From Nostoc commune NIES-4072 (lineage in GTDB: Bacteria; Cyanobacteriota; Cyanobacteriia; Cyanobacteriales; Nostocaceae): DNA of 8,709 nt. The stretch lies in contig NZ_BDUD01000001.1 in assembly GCF_003113895.1 (NCBI RefSeq), forward strand, positions 4,094,779-4,103,487, given 5' to 3'. This document shows, in pieces, positions 1-6,403 of this stretch. Within the stretch, counting starts at the first letter, position 1; each line of letters starts with the position of its first letter. The position numbers and the translations under genes are program-made. The notes beneath the pieces were generated by a model, which did not search any database, had not been told where the DNA came from, and was given only the letters and a program-made list of their open reading frames with translations.

Positions 1-64
1 AATAAACGACTACCCGAATTCAATATAGGAACTTAGTACAGTTAGTATTTCTAACGCAAACGCT

Positions 65-90
65 CCCCTCCCCAAGGCATGGGGGAGGGG
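65..90. repeat. G/C-rich perfect hairpin downstream of the RTX gene
   Basis: CCCCTCCCC (65-73) pairs perfectly with GGGGAGGGG (82-90) around an 8-base loop. It lies 27 bp past the stop of the minus-strand RTX reading frame, so it could slow or end that transcript. No T-run follows on the minus strand, so it is not a classic intrinsic terminator. It may instead be part of a palindromic intergenic repeat like those at 1149-1171 and 2044-2066, which have similar CCCCTTCCC arms. Confidence 0.5.
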
Positions 91-116
91 TATTAAGGAC
101 TTTTGCAAGAAGTCTA

Positions 117-801
117 TTAAACGATAATATCGCTTGCCACTAGTAGTGGTGATCCTTCAAGCTGAATCTCGAAATTAGCAGATAGATTACTATCAGTATT
201 ACCTTGGAGAATATCTTTTGAATAACGGATTTGACCTGCTGTGGTGAATGCGCCACTTCCTATGTAAGTGAAGGCTTGGTCGCCCGCTATATTCGTGTTA
301 GCGTCTATGCCAGATAGATCGATTCGATCTCCTGGTAAGTTACCGTTTCCAACAAAATCTTTGATAATATCCCGTGACAAACCAGGTTGACTATCTGAAA
401 CTGAGTCAAACTGGAAAACATCGTTGCCAGTACCTCCATAGAGAGTATCCTTGCCTGTACCCCCATTGAGTAAATCATTGCCACCAAGGCCAAAGAGAGC
501 ATCAGTGTCCTCCCCCATAGAGGTAATCGTTGCCTGCAACGCCATCGACATCATCTCCTTGAATGACATCGGAGTTAATACCCCCATAGATAGTATCGTT
601 CCCAGCACCACCATTGATGAAATAGCTGCTAAGAGAAACAGTGCCGAGAAAGTCGTCACCGTCTAATCCGTTTATGTAAACTTGTTCAAAAATACTACTC
701 GGAAGAAAATTATCTCCTATAGGATCATCTACCTTAAAGTAAATTAGACTGTCAGGGCCTGGAGTACCGTTAAGAGGATTTGTATCTGCGAATTCTGCCA
801 T
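117..801 (-). pseudogene. RTX / hemolysin-type calcium-binding protein, split by a frameshift
   Basis: A small type I-secreted calcium-binding protein, now in two frames. The first runs from ATG at 801 to TGA at 502-504 (99 aa: N-terminus MAEFADTNPLNGTPGPDSL, then GGxGxDxLx-type motifs such as GGAGNDTIYGG and AGNDYLYGG). The second continues the repeats to TAA at 117-119 (GLGGNDLLNGGTGKDTLYGG, then GTGNDVFQF), followed by a serralysin-like C-terminal region (DRIDLSGIDA, GDQAFTYIG, GQIRY, FEIQLEG, ASDIIV). In known family members that end carries the ABC-exporter secretion signal. The break is at GGGGG (512-516 on the plus strand). Two added bases would restore the nine-residue spacing there and give about 228 aa; removing one also restores the frame. 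It may be a true pseudogene, a slipped tract or a sequencing error. No exporter gene is nearby. The RTX assignment is firm; substrate or toxic activity cannot be inferred. Confidence 0.82.
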
Positions 802-863
802 TGATGAGTTTATCCTTAACTTAGAGGGTAAAAAGATTACCTCATCACTTCCCCATCATCAAA

Positions 864-960
864 CGGCGTTGCTGATTAAAAGTATGAATTTGGTTTCCTC
901 CAAAGGCGCAAAGGAAACAGTTTAAAACATGGAGTTTCACACTTTCATTCAGCAACGCCG
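864..960. mobile_element. 97-bp MITE-like element with 25-bp terminal inverted repeats
   Basis: The left end starts CGGCGTTGCTGA (864-875) and the right end finishes TCAGCAACGCCG (949-960), a perfect 12-bp inverted repeat. The match continues to about 25 bp (864-888 against 936-960) with three mismatches. The 47-bp interior has no reading frame. The size, long terminal repeats and lack of coding match the miniature inverted-repeat transposable elements reported from filamentous cyanobacteria. I see no clear target-site duplication next to it, so the exact boundaries are uncertain. Confidence 0.6.
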
Positions 961-1064
961 AGAAAATAAGGTGGAGAAATAACGAGTGGGAAGAGATAAC
1001 AGAACCATACCTAATTGGAACAGGTCTTTGCTATTAACTTTGAAAATTTAAGAAGCACTGGATT

Positions 1065-1214
1065 TATAGCGGTTCTTGCTTGGATGCAACACAGTTTGAC
1101 CTCTCTCCAAACCTCTCTCCTAAAAGGAGAGAGGCTTTGAATCTTACTCCCCTTCCCTCGTAGGGAAGGGGTTGGGGGTTAGGTCTGTATTGCACTTAAG
1201 TGAGAAGCGTTATA
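1065..1214 (+). repeat. 150-bp double-hairpin repeat element, copy 1
   Basis: The outer 30 bp (1065-1094 and 1185-1214) form an imperfect inverted repeat with 22 of 30 positions matching; both ends show TATA, CTT and CAG blocks. Inside are two strong hairpins: CCTCTCTCC (1112-1120) with GGAGAGAGG (1126-1134), and CCCCTTCCCT (1149-1158) with AGGGAAGGGG (1162-1171). A TTGGGGGTTAGGT segment follows. The core from about 1099 to 1184 recurs on the opposite strand at 2026-2117 with few differences. There is no reading frame, so it is probably a non-autonomous repeat that folds strongly as RNA or single-stranded DNA. Confidence 0.65.
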
Positions 1215-1353
1215 TCGATAATTGTTGACATCAAAATAGTGCCAAGAGTCATGTTATATCGTTTTTGCACTTTTCTAACATAACCCCCACTAATGAATTA
1301 TTAAGCAGTTTACATACTTCTCCCCAGAAAGCGCCACGTATTCCACAATAACT

Positions 1354-1968
1354 CTAGCGACCTGCAACAAATATCTGTTCTGCTGTCAAATTCAGGTCTG
1401 GAAATGTTTGGGAGATGAGGCGTTCTGTTCCCCTAAATTGTTGTCCTTGATAAGTTCCATCGACTAACTGATAAATCGTGATTACAGGTTGTTTGGATAA
1501 GCCAATGTAGCGTTTGCCTCCTAACCCTAGATAATCTACGATCCAATACTCCCCAACACCTAAAGCTTCATAGTCTTCGACTTTCCTAGCATAGTCATTC
1601 TGCCAATTGGTGCTGACAACCTCCACGACCAATTTAACAGACTTGCCTAGTGTAATCACTGGCTCAGTTTTCCATAATGGCTCATTCGCCAAAGCCGTTT
1701 GATCAAGAATCACAACATCAGGTCTAAAGGCTGAATTTTGACCTAATGGTTTAATCAGGCATTTCATGGGAATAAACCAAGGCAAATTGAGCAGATCAAT
1801 TGCTACGTTGAGCTTACGATTAATTAACCCAGCTACCTGTTCATGAAGTCCAGTGGGTTCCAAGTCGATTAGTTCTCCGTCGATTAACTCGTAGCGTACA
1901 TCATCCAGATAGCCAGCAACGAATGCCTCAGAGCTAAGATTACTTGTATTAATAGTGGCTGAGAGCAT
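1354..1968 (-). CDS. Uma2-family PD-(D/E)XK nuclease-fold protein
   Basis: A 204-aa protein of the Uma2 (DUF820) family, a restriction-endonuclease-like fold that is greatly expanded in cyanobacteria and whose role is unknown. Visible motifs in order: YELIDGEL (residues 26-33), H42, RPDVVILD (82-89, candidate metal ligand D84), LVVEVVS (113-119, acidic E116), and D125/K129/Y133 in the downstream helix, followed by GEYWIVD (139-145). These are the usual family positions, so the active site looks intact. I chose ATG at 1968; a longer frame to 2076 is possible, but its first 36 codons lie mostly inside an inserted repeat element. That element starts 22 bp before the ATG and probably separated the gene from its original promoter. 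It is not obviously cotranscribed with its upstream neighbour. The family call is firm; nuclease activity is not shown. Confidence 0.88.
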   Translation of the reverse strand: MLSATINTSNLSSEAFVAGYLDDVRYELIDGELIDLEPTGLHEQVAGLINRKLNVAIDLLNLPWFIPMKCLIKPLGQNSAFRPDVVILDQTALANEPLWKTEPVITLGKSVKLVVEVVSTNWQNDYARKVEDYEALGVGEYWIVDYLGLGGKRYIGLSKQPVITIYQLVDGTYQGQQFRGTERLISQTFPDLNLTAEQIFVAGR

Positions 1969-1990
1969 AGAGATTTCGCCTTCCAGGTTC

Positions 1991-2140
1991 AGCTGACAAT
2001 TTAGGTTATGTGGAAAAGTCCACCAAAAACCTAACCCCCTAACCCCCTTCCCGACGCGGGAAGGGGCAAAATTCAAAGTCTCTCTCCTTTTAGGAGAGAG
2101 ATTTAGAGAGAGGTTTTCCAGATGACCTGAATTGTCAGCT
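1991..2140 (-). mobile_element. 150-bp double-hairpin element, copy 2, with target duplication
   Basis: The 27-bp ends (1991-2017 and 2114-2140) are an inverted repeat with three mismatches, starting AGCTGACAATT and finishing AATTGTCAGCT. AGGTTC immediately flanks both sides (1985-1990 and 2141-2146), a likely 6-bp target-site duplication. The interior carries CCCCTTCCCG (2044-2053) with CGGGAAGGGG (2057-2066), and TCTCTCTCCT (2079-2088) with AGGAGAGAGA (2092-2101). Read on the minus strand, this core matches the core of the 1065-1214 element, but the terminal repeats differ. It encodes no protein. Its position just before the Uma2 start codon means it supplies that gene's leader. Confidence 0.75.
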
Positions 2141-2193
2141 AGGTTCAGAACTAGAGCAGCAATACTGCTCTTAATTATTTTAACTAGCTTTGA

Positions 2194-2823
2194 TTAGGCA
2201 AAAGTCAATTGACTAATACGCTTCAAAATCTGGAGTACATTATATAACTCATTACCACGGTTACGGACATCAAAAATATCTGAAGTGGCATAGCGAGGAG
2301 GATGACCTTTAAGCAGTTTAATGAACATAAAACTGCCACCAGAAGTAATCATGCCAAATACTACATCTTGTGACTGGGGAACAGCCAGCATATATGCCAG
2401 AATTTGGTCAAGTCCTGCTTCTACCGAATAAGCAACCTGTTTAGACTCAATAACTGTTACCCAGAATTTTTGATTTAAAAGTAAGAAGTCAATTCGTCCT
2501 TTGATGATAGTTTGCTTGTCTTGTGTTTCAATCTCGATAGATTTCTCTAATTTGAGGTGAAAAGGAGGTAAATAAAACTTGCCAATGAATAGCAGTGGCG
2601 ATAAAACAATCGTGTTAACTGTATTTTCTAATAAAGGCGGATAGTTTCGTAAATTTATGTAACCTGCCTTTATTTGATCCAATAGCTGCTTTTCTAAGCT
2701 TGTCAGTTCTGGTAGGTCATCTTGCCACTCTCGAAAGAATTCTTCCGAATCAACTAACTCTAATCCATAGAGCAATATTAGTTGCTCAAGTGTGACGTTT
2801 TCCGCAGCAAGAGTTTCAACCAT
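2194..2823 (-). CDS. Restriction-endonuclease-like PD-(D/E)XK protein
   Basis: A 209-aa protein resembling stand-alone cyanobacterial proteins usually labelled restriction endonuclease (type I R-subunit-like). A helical N-terminal part (about 1-65) precedes a nuclease-like core: GRIDFLLL (109-116, D112), VTVIESKQ (122-129, E126-x-K128), and the helix LDQILAYM (138-145, Q140). The D...ExK...Q order is that of PD-(D/E)XK enzymes. It lacks helicase and methylase domains, and no modification gene is nearby, so a complete restriction system is unlikely here. I chose ATG at 2823 over the TTG at 2835; neither has a strong ribosome-binding site. It starts 33 bases after map on the same strand and may be read through from it. 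The intervening gap holds a small hairpin (2837-2854). The true substrate is unknown. Confidence 0.72.
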   Translation of the reverse strand: MVETLAAENVTLEQLILLYGLELVDSEEFFREWQDDLPELTSLEKQLLDQIKAGYINLRNYPPLLENTVNTIVLSPLLFIGKFYLPPFHLKLEKSIEIETQDKQTIIKGRIDFLLLNQKFWVTVIESKQVAYSVEAGLDQILAYMLAVPQSQDVVFGMITSGGSFMFIKLLKGHPPRYATSDIFDVRNRGNELYNVLQILKRISQLTFA

Positions 2824-2836
2824 TATGTTAATCAAG

Positions 2837-2854
2837 TAGTAGAAAAATCTACTA
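2837..2854. other. Small hairpin between map and the nuclease-like gene
   Basis: TAGTAGA (2837-2843) pairs with TCTACTA (2848-2854) around a 4-base loop, in the 33-base gap between the map stop codon and the next start. There is no T-run after it on the minus strand, so it is more likely to affect transcript processing than to terminate. Low-weight feature. Confidence 0.35.
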
Positions 2855-2856
2855 GT

Positions 2857-3633
2857 TTAGTAATTCTCGCCTTCAGGTAGAGTGAGGATTTCAACGCCAT
2901 CTTCAGTTACAGCTAGTGTATGTTCACATTGAGCAGAAAGCTTGCGATCGCGCGTGACCGCAGTCCATTTATCGCCTAGAACCTCGACTTCGTAAGTACC
3001 TTCGTTAATCATTGGCTCAATAGTAAAAACCATCCCTGGTCTGAGGCGCTTACCCTTACCCCGTGTGCCATAGTGGGGAACATCCGGCGCAGTGTGAAAA
3101 ATGTTACTGATGCCGTGTCCAACGAAATCTCGCACTACAGAAAAGCCTTGTGCTTCAGCATACTCTTGAATAGCTGCACCAATGTCTCCAATGCGGGCCC
3201 CAGGTTTAACTTCAGCAATACCCAAACGCAAACACTCTTCTGTTACCTCTACAAGCTTTCTTGTTTTTGGCGAAGGAGTACCGACAAAGAATGTCTTAGA
3301 TGTATCGCCGTGATAACCCTCAACAATCGGCGTTACATCAATATTAATAATGTCACCTTCTTTGAGAATTTGCTTGGCATTGGGAATGCCGTGACAAATT
3401 ACCTCATTTACACTAGTGCAAATAGATTTAGGATAGCCCTTATAGCCAAGGGGTGCGCTTTTTGCTCCATGCGCTTGCGTCCAACGTTCGGCTTCATCAT
3501 TTAGTTCAAGAGTGCTAACTCCTGGCTTCACGAACTGTTCGAGATGCTGGAGAAGTTTAGCTGCTAAACGCCCAGCTTGACGCATTTTGTCTAATTCTCG
3601 TTGGGATAAAATAACAATTAGTTCGCTTTTCAT
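2857..3633 (-). CDS. map: Type I methionine aminopeptidase
   Basis: A 258-aa cytosolic metalloenzyme that removes the initiator methionine from new proteins. It has the normal single-domain type I length. All five metal ligands are present at the expected spacing: D99 (INIDVTP), D110 (YHGDTSK), H173 (FVGHGI), E206 (FTIEPM) and E237 (QCEHT). The substrate-contact histidines H81 (VICHGIP) and H180 (IFHTAP) are also there, each two residues beyond the E. coli numbering. There is no N-terminal zinc-finger extension. Its ATG overlaps the bvdR stop codon by one base (TAATG), and I see no Shine-Dalgarno sequence before it, so translation is probably coupled to bvdR. Cyanobacteria often carry more than one map paralogue, so this need not be the only copy. 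Confidence 0.96.
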   Translation of the reverse strand: MKSELIVILSQRELDKMRQAGRLAAKLLQHLEQFVKPGVSTLELNDEAERWTQAHGAKSAPLGYKGYPKSICTSVNEVICHGIPNAKQILKEGDIINIDVTPIVEGYHGDTSKTFFVGTPSPKTRKLVEVTEECLRLGIAEVKPGARIGDIGAAIQEYAEAQGFSVVRDFVGHGISNIFHTAPDVPHYGTRGKGKRLRPGMVFTIEPMINEGTYEVEVLGDKWTAVTRDRKLSAQCEHTLAVTEDGVEILTLPEGENY

Positions 3634-4655
3634 TAACTTTTATCTAAAGTATCTTTCATAAACATAGTTAACCCTGTCTGTGCAGCTCTTTGTGCAGCAT
3701 CAGCAACTTTTAGGGTATACAAGCTCTCTTCTGGGGTAACGTACAAAGGAGTACCATCAAAAAGATGGTCTAAAACCATACTCGTGTCTTTGGCAAACAA
3801 ACCCCGGCGAGGGCCAACCTCTATAGGTGTTGTTTCCCCTGGCTGGATAAACAATCCTGTGTCGCCATCAAAAATCAAACCACCTTTTTCACCGTGAACT
3901 TCAAACTTACGTTCTGATTGCCAAATACTTTCGCCTTTACCATAAACTACTTGGGCTAGAAGTCCACTATTAAAGGATAGTTCACTAGTGCAGAAACAGG
4001 TTTGGTAGTATTCCGGTTCTGTTTCCCAATATCGCTGATGACAGTTAACAGTAAATACTTTACCAAATAAATCGGTGAGACGATGTAGCCGAGACAAGGC
4101 ACCTATTAAGGGAAAACCGAACAACTCGTGGTTATAAGTCCATTTGCGGGGTGCCGGATTCTGGGGATTGATAGTACTGTAGCGAACATAAAAAACTTCA
4201 CCAATTTTGGCTAGGTTTTTTTTCAAGGCTTGATGCAAACCACCTAAAAGTTCAAGGTGTTCAACGTGCAGGAGTTTTTGTTGTGCTTTGGCTAAGGCAA
4301 TTAATTCCTCAGCTTCGACTACATCCAATGAAAGAGGATATTCTACAACTACATGTTTGCCGTTGGTAAGTGCTGCACGAGCGATCGCACCATGATCTCG
4401 ATTAATAGTAGAGATCACCACTAGGTCTATATCTTCACGCTCTACTAGCTCTTGCCAAGAACTCAACGCTTCAATTTGGTACTCTTTGGCAAAGGTTTCT
4501 GTTGTTTCTGCGGTATGACCAACAGCTGCGATTAACTGCGATCGCATTCCCTCATTATGGAGCAATGCCTCAGATCGAAACTTTGCTGCATACCCAGTAC
4601 CCACCAAACCTACACGCACTTTTGCTTTTTCCAAAGCTGCTCCTGAATTATACAT
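3633..4655 (-). CDS. bvdR: Biliverdin reductase, Gfo/Idh/MocA fold
   Basis: A 340-aa NAD(P)H-dependent reductase that in cyanobacteria converts biliverdin IX-alpha to bilirubin. The N-terminal Rossmann domain has VGLVGTGYAA (15-24), and EYPL (105-108) sits where other family members have EKP. The C-terminal sheet domain carries segments that I recall as characteristic of the Synechocystis BvdR rather than of general Gfo/Idh enzymes: LLHVEHLELLGG (128-139), GEVFYVRYSTI (152-162), NPAPRKWTY (166-174), FGFPLIGALSR (179-189) and GPRRGLFAKDT (281-291). I chose ATG at 4655, where GAGG lies just upstream; a GTG at 4664 is the alternative. It heads the probable bvdR-map-nuclease transcript. If the family call is wrong, it is another Gfo/Idh/MocA oxidoreductase. 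Confidence 0.88.
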   Translation of the reverse strand: MYNSGAALEKAKVRVGLVGTGYAAKFRSEALLHNEGMRSQLIAAVGHTAETTETFAKEYQIEALSSWQELVEREDIDLVVISTINRDHGAIARAALTNGKHVVVEYPLSLDVVEAEELIALAKAQQKLLHVEHLELLGGLHQALKKNLAKIGEVFYVRYSTINPQNPAPRKWTYNHELFGFPLIGALSRLHRLTDLFGKVFTVNCHQRYWETEPEYYQTCFCTSELSFNSGLLAQVVYGKGESIWQSERKFEVHGEKGGLIFDGDTGLFIQPGETTPIEVGPRRGLFAKDTSMVLDHLFDGTPLYVTPEESLYTLKVADAAQRAAQTGLTMFMKDTLDKS

Positions 4656-4746
4656 GATCCTCACTAGTTATGTTTTTGATTATTTCACAACAACATTGTG
4701 GAACGCGTGGAAGCCACTTGACTTTCAGGCAGTGGAGGAAACGCGC

Positions 4747-4769
4747 CACGGGTGGTTTTAACCACCGTG
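4747..4769. repeat. Hairpin upstream of bvdR
   Basis: CACGGGTGGTT pairs with AACCACCGTG across a TT loop, with one bulged G. A weaker CCACT/AGTGG pairing sits beside it (4711-4735). The pair lies about 90-110 bp upstream of the bvdR start, so it could belong to that gene's leader. Equally it may be the folded left part of a decayed insertion sequence whose right end is at 5039-5067. No T-run supports terminator function. Confidence 0.4.
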
Positions 4770-5038
4770 AAAAATGATAATATTGTTGTGCGAGTAGGAA
4801 TAATCATCTGCGCTAAGAAGTGTTTTGTAAGGAGTGACCCCTGACTTGCCTCGTACCTGCACAAATTGCAGCTCTGGGCAAACAAGTAATGGGAAAGCAC
4901 GGAGCGCACCGAACTGGCAAGTGATGAACTCGGAAAGCATTCTAAGTAAGCGCAATTGCAATATCTCTCGTACTGGTAGTTGTTTTGAGCGTCTAGGGGG
5001 ATATTTGACTATCCCTTTTAAGCTAAGTCTTAGAGAAT

Positions 5039-5067
5039 CTGCGTGTCTTTAGACCGCAGAGTGTCAA
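5039..5067 (+). mobile_element. IS200/IS605-like right-end hairpin, probably a relic
   Basis: GAATCTGCG...CGCAGAGTGTCAA has the shape I recall for right ends of cyanobacterial IS200/IS605 (IS1341-type) elements: GAATC, a G/C stem, then GAGTGTCAA ending at a TCAA cleavage tetranucleotide (5064-5067). The stem is CTGCG (5039-5043) with CGCAG (5055-5059), plus inner GTCT/AGAC pairs and one bulged T. No transposase or complete TnpB frame is found upstream, so this would be an end left after decay or a very short derivative. It is recognised from memory of the family pattern, not by alignment. Confidence 0.45.
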
Positions 5068-5356
5068 CAGTTTAGACTTTACAACATTCGTACTAGGGCA
5101 TGTTTTCAAAACTATAACCACAAAATAATCAAGACGTTAGTACAGTTAATGTCTTCTGTTGCATCTAGCTAGAGTAGGGATACAGCAAGACTGATATTGA
5201 GAAAATCTCTACCTGATCGAATGAAACAGCTTTGCTTCTTAAGGGAAGTTGGGGATCTCTTCTGCGTAAGTCTGACAAAATATAGGTGGCATTACAATAC
5301 TGCTCCGGTAAAGCATTTTTAACTCGGCATTGGGTTTAGGGAAAAGGGTAAAGGTT

Positions 5357-5449
5357 TAGGACTTACGCAAAAATTGCTAAAAAGCTTAATTTCTCGAACC
5401 GCCAAGACGCCAAGAGCGCCGAGAATTCGTAGAGTGTGCGTAAGTCCTA
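5357..5449. mobile_element. 93-bp MITE-like element with 13-bp TIRs and 5-bp target duplication
   Basis: TAGGACTTACGCA (5357-5369) and its exact reverse complement (5437-5449) bound a 67-bp interior. AGGTT flanks both sides directly (5352-5356 and 5450-5454), as expected for a 5-bp target-site duplication. The interior has a CGCCAAGACGCCAAGAGCGCC motif region but no reading frame. A lone TGCGTAAGTC at 5263-5272 matches one terminus and may be a remnant of a second copy. The mobilising transposase is not in the window. Confidence 0.75.
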
Positions 5450-5459
5450 AGGTTAAACC

Positions 5460-5512
5460 AATTCGCAATTCGCAATGACGCTCGTTCCTCGCTAACGCAA
5501 TTCGCAATTACG
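5460..5512 (+). repeat. Degenerate AATTCGC/AATTACG heptamer cluster
   Basis: AATTCGC occurs at 5460-5466, 5467-5473 and 5499-5505, with variants AATGACG (5474-5480) and AATTACG (5506-5512), interrupted by 18 bases. Short tandemly repeated heptanucleotides of this kind are a known feature of heterocystous cyanobacterial genomes. No coding function. Confidence 0.6.
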
Positions 5513-5547
5513 TTTTGTGACGGGGATTTAGACCCCGACACAAAACG
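5511..5547. repeat. Long hairpin with GGGG/CCCC inner stem
   Basis: CGTTTTGTG (5511-5519) pairs with CACAAAACG (5539-5547). After one A-A mismatch, CGGGG (5521-5525) pairs with CCCCG (5533-5537), leaving a 7-base loop. No T-run follows on either strand. It is one of a pair with the smaller hairpin at 5563-5580 and sits about 360 bp upstream of petF. Confidence 0.6.
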
Positions 5548-5562
5548 TGCTGCCTATCTTGC

Positions 5563-5580
5563 TGGGGACTTAAACCCCCA
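5563..5580. repeat. Small GGGG/CCCC hairpin
   Basis: TGGGG (5563-5567) pairs with CCCCA (5576-5580) around an ACTTAAAC loop. The loop-side sequence resembles that of the hairpin at 5511-5547 (GGGGATTTAGACCCC against GGGGACTTAAACCCC), suggesting two copies of one small palindromic repeat. Confidence 0.4.
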
Positions 5581-5775
5581 AAGTTCGTTAAAGGTTTTTT
5601 CTTTCCCCTTTTCCCCAAAACCCGACAAGTATTGGGTGGCATTAATCCTATTCATATTTTTTATCCATTAATATAACTTTTTCTAATTACAGCCTGACTA
5701 GGGACGGAAATAATATAAATAAAACTTATCAGGATTAAGCAACTAAATTTCATTACTAATCGGGTTCAATTTCCA

Positions 5776-6206
<431 letters not shown>

Positions 6207-6230
6207 GAGTTAGGCGCCTCAATAATAAAC

Positions 6231-6242
6231 CTCTTGCAAGAG
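6231..6242. other. 12-bp palindrome in the petF 3' region
   Basis: CTCTTGCAAGAG is a perfect palindrome 25 bases past the petF stop. It has no T-run and too small a loop for a stable hairpin, so a terminator role is unlikely; a protein-binding or RNA-processing role is only a guess. Confidence 0.25.
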
Positions 6243-6341
6243 TTAGTGATGTTGAAAAAATAGAAGCACCGCATCTAGTGTTAACGCCCTTTCAATGCCG
6301 TGTCTATAAAGCGACTTTGAAAAAAGCCTAATTTCGTGTTG

Positions 6342-6380
6342 AGCAGGAACACAAAATACTGTGTTCCTGCTTGATTTTTT
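6342..6380 (+). terminator. Intrinsic terminator of petF
   Basis: AGCAGGAACACA (6342-6353) pairs perfectly with TGTGTTCCTGCT (6360-6371) around a 6-base loop, and a six-T run follows at 6375-6380. The layout fits a Rho-independent terminator for the plus-strand petF transcript, giving a 3' untranslated region of about 170 bases. The convergent spoIID gene ends 33 bp away on the other strand, where the same stem may also hinder read-through, although its T-run is not adjacent. Confidence 0.85.
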
Positions 6381-6403
6381 CAGTATGGACTTTTCTGATT
6401 AAC

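Larger units (their letters stand above)
802..1353. other. Gene-free region with two inverted-repeat elements
   Basis: About 550 bp between the RTX start and the Uma2 stop. It holds the inverted-repeat element at 864-960 and the double-hairpin element at 1065-1214, annotated separately. The rest (802-863, 961-1064, 1215-1353) is A/T-rich with frequent stops on both strands, and I see no protein or RNA gene in it. The stretch 802-863 is the leader of the RTX gene: AAGGA lies about 11 bases before its ATG on the minus strand. Confidence 0.6.

Noticed and set aside
451..666. 71-codon plus-strand frame in the RTX gene
   Set aside because: Antisense to clear RTX repeat coding.
1225..1259. TTGACA followed by TTATAT as a plus-strand promoter
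   Set aside because: The spacer is 23 bases, too long for a sigma70-type promoter, and no plus-strand gene follows.
3073..3504. 143-codon plus-strand frame
   Set aside because: Lies wholly antisense to map, whose catalytic residues are all conserved; no recognisable domain.
4685..5052. Short frames on both strands between bvdR and the IS605-like end
   Set aside because: They overlap each other, lack ribosome-binding sites and show no domain; the CTNC motif in the plus frame alone is not enough to call a TnpB zinc finger.
5319..5507. 62-codon minus-strand frame
   Set aside because: Runs across the MITE-like element and heptamers; it is repeat translation.
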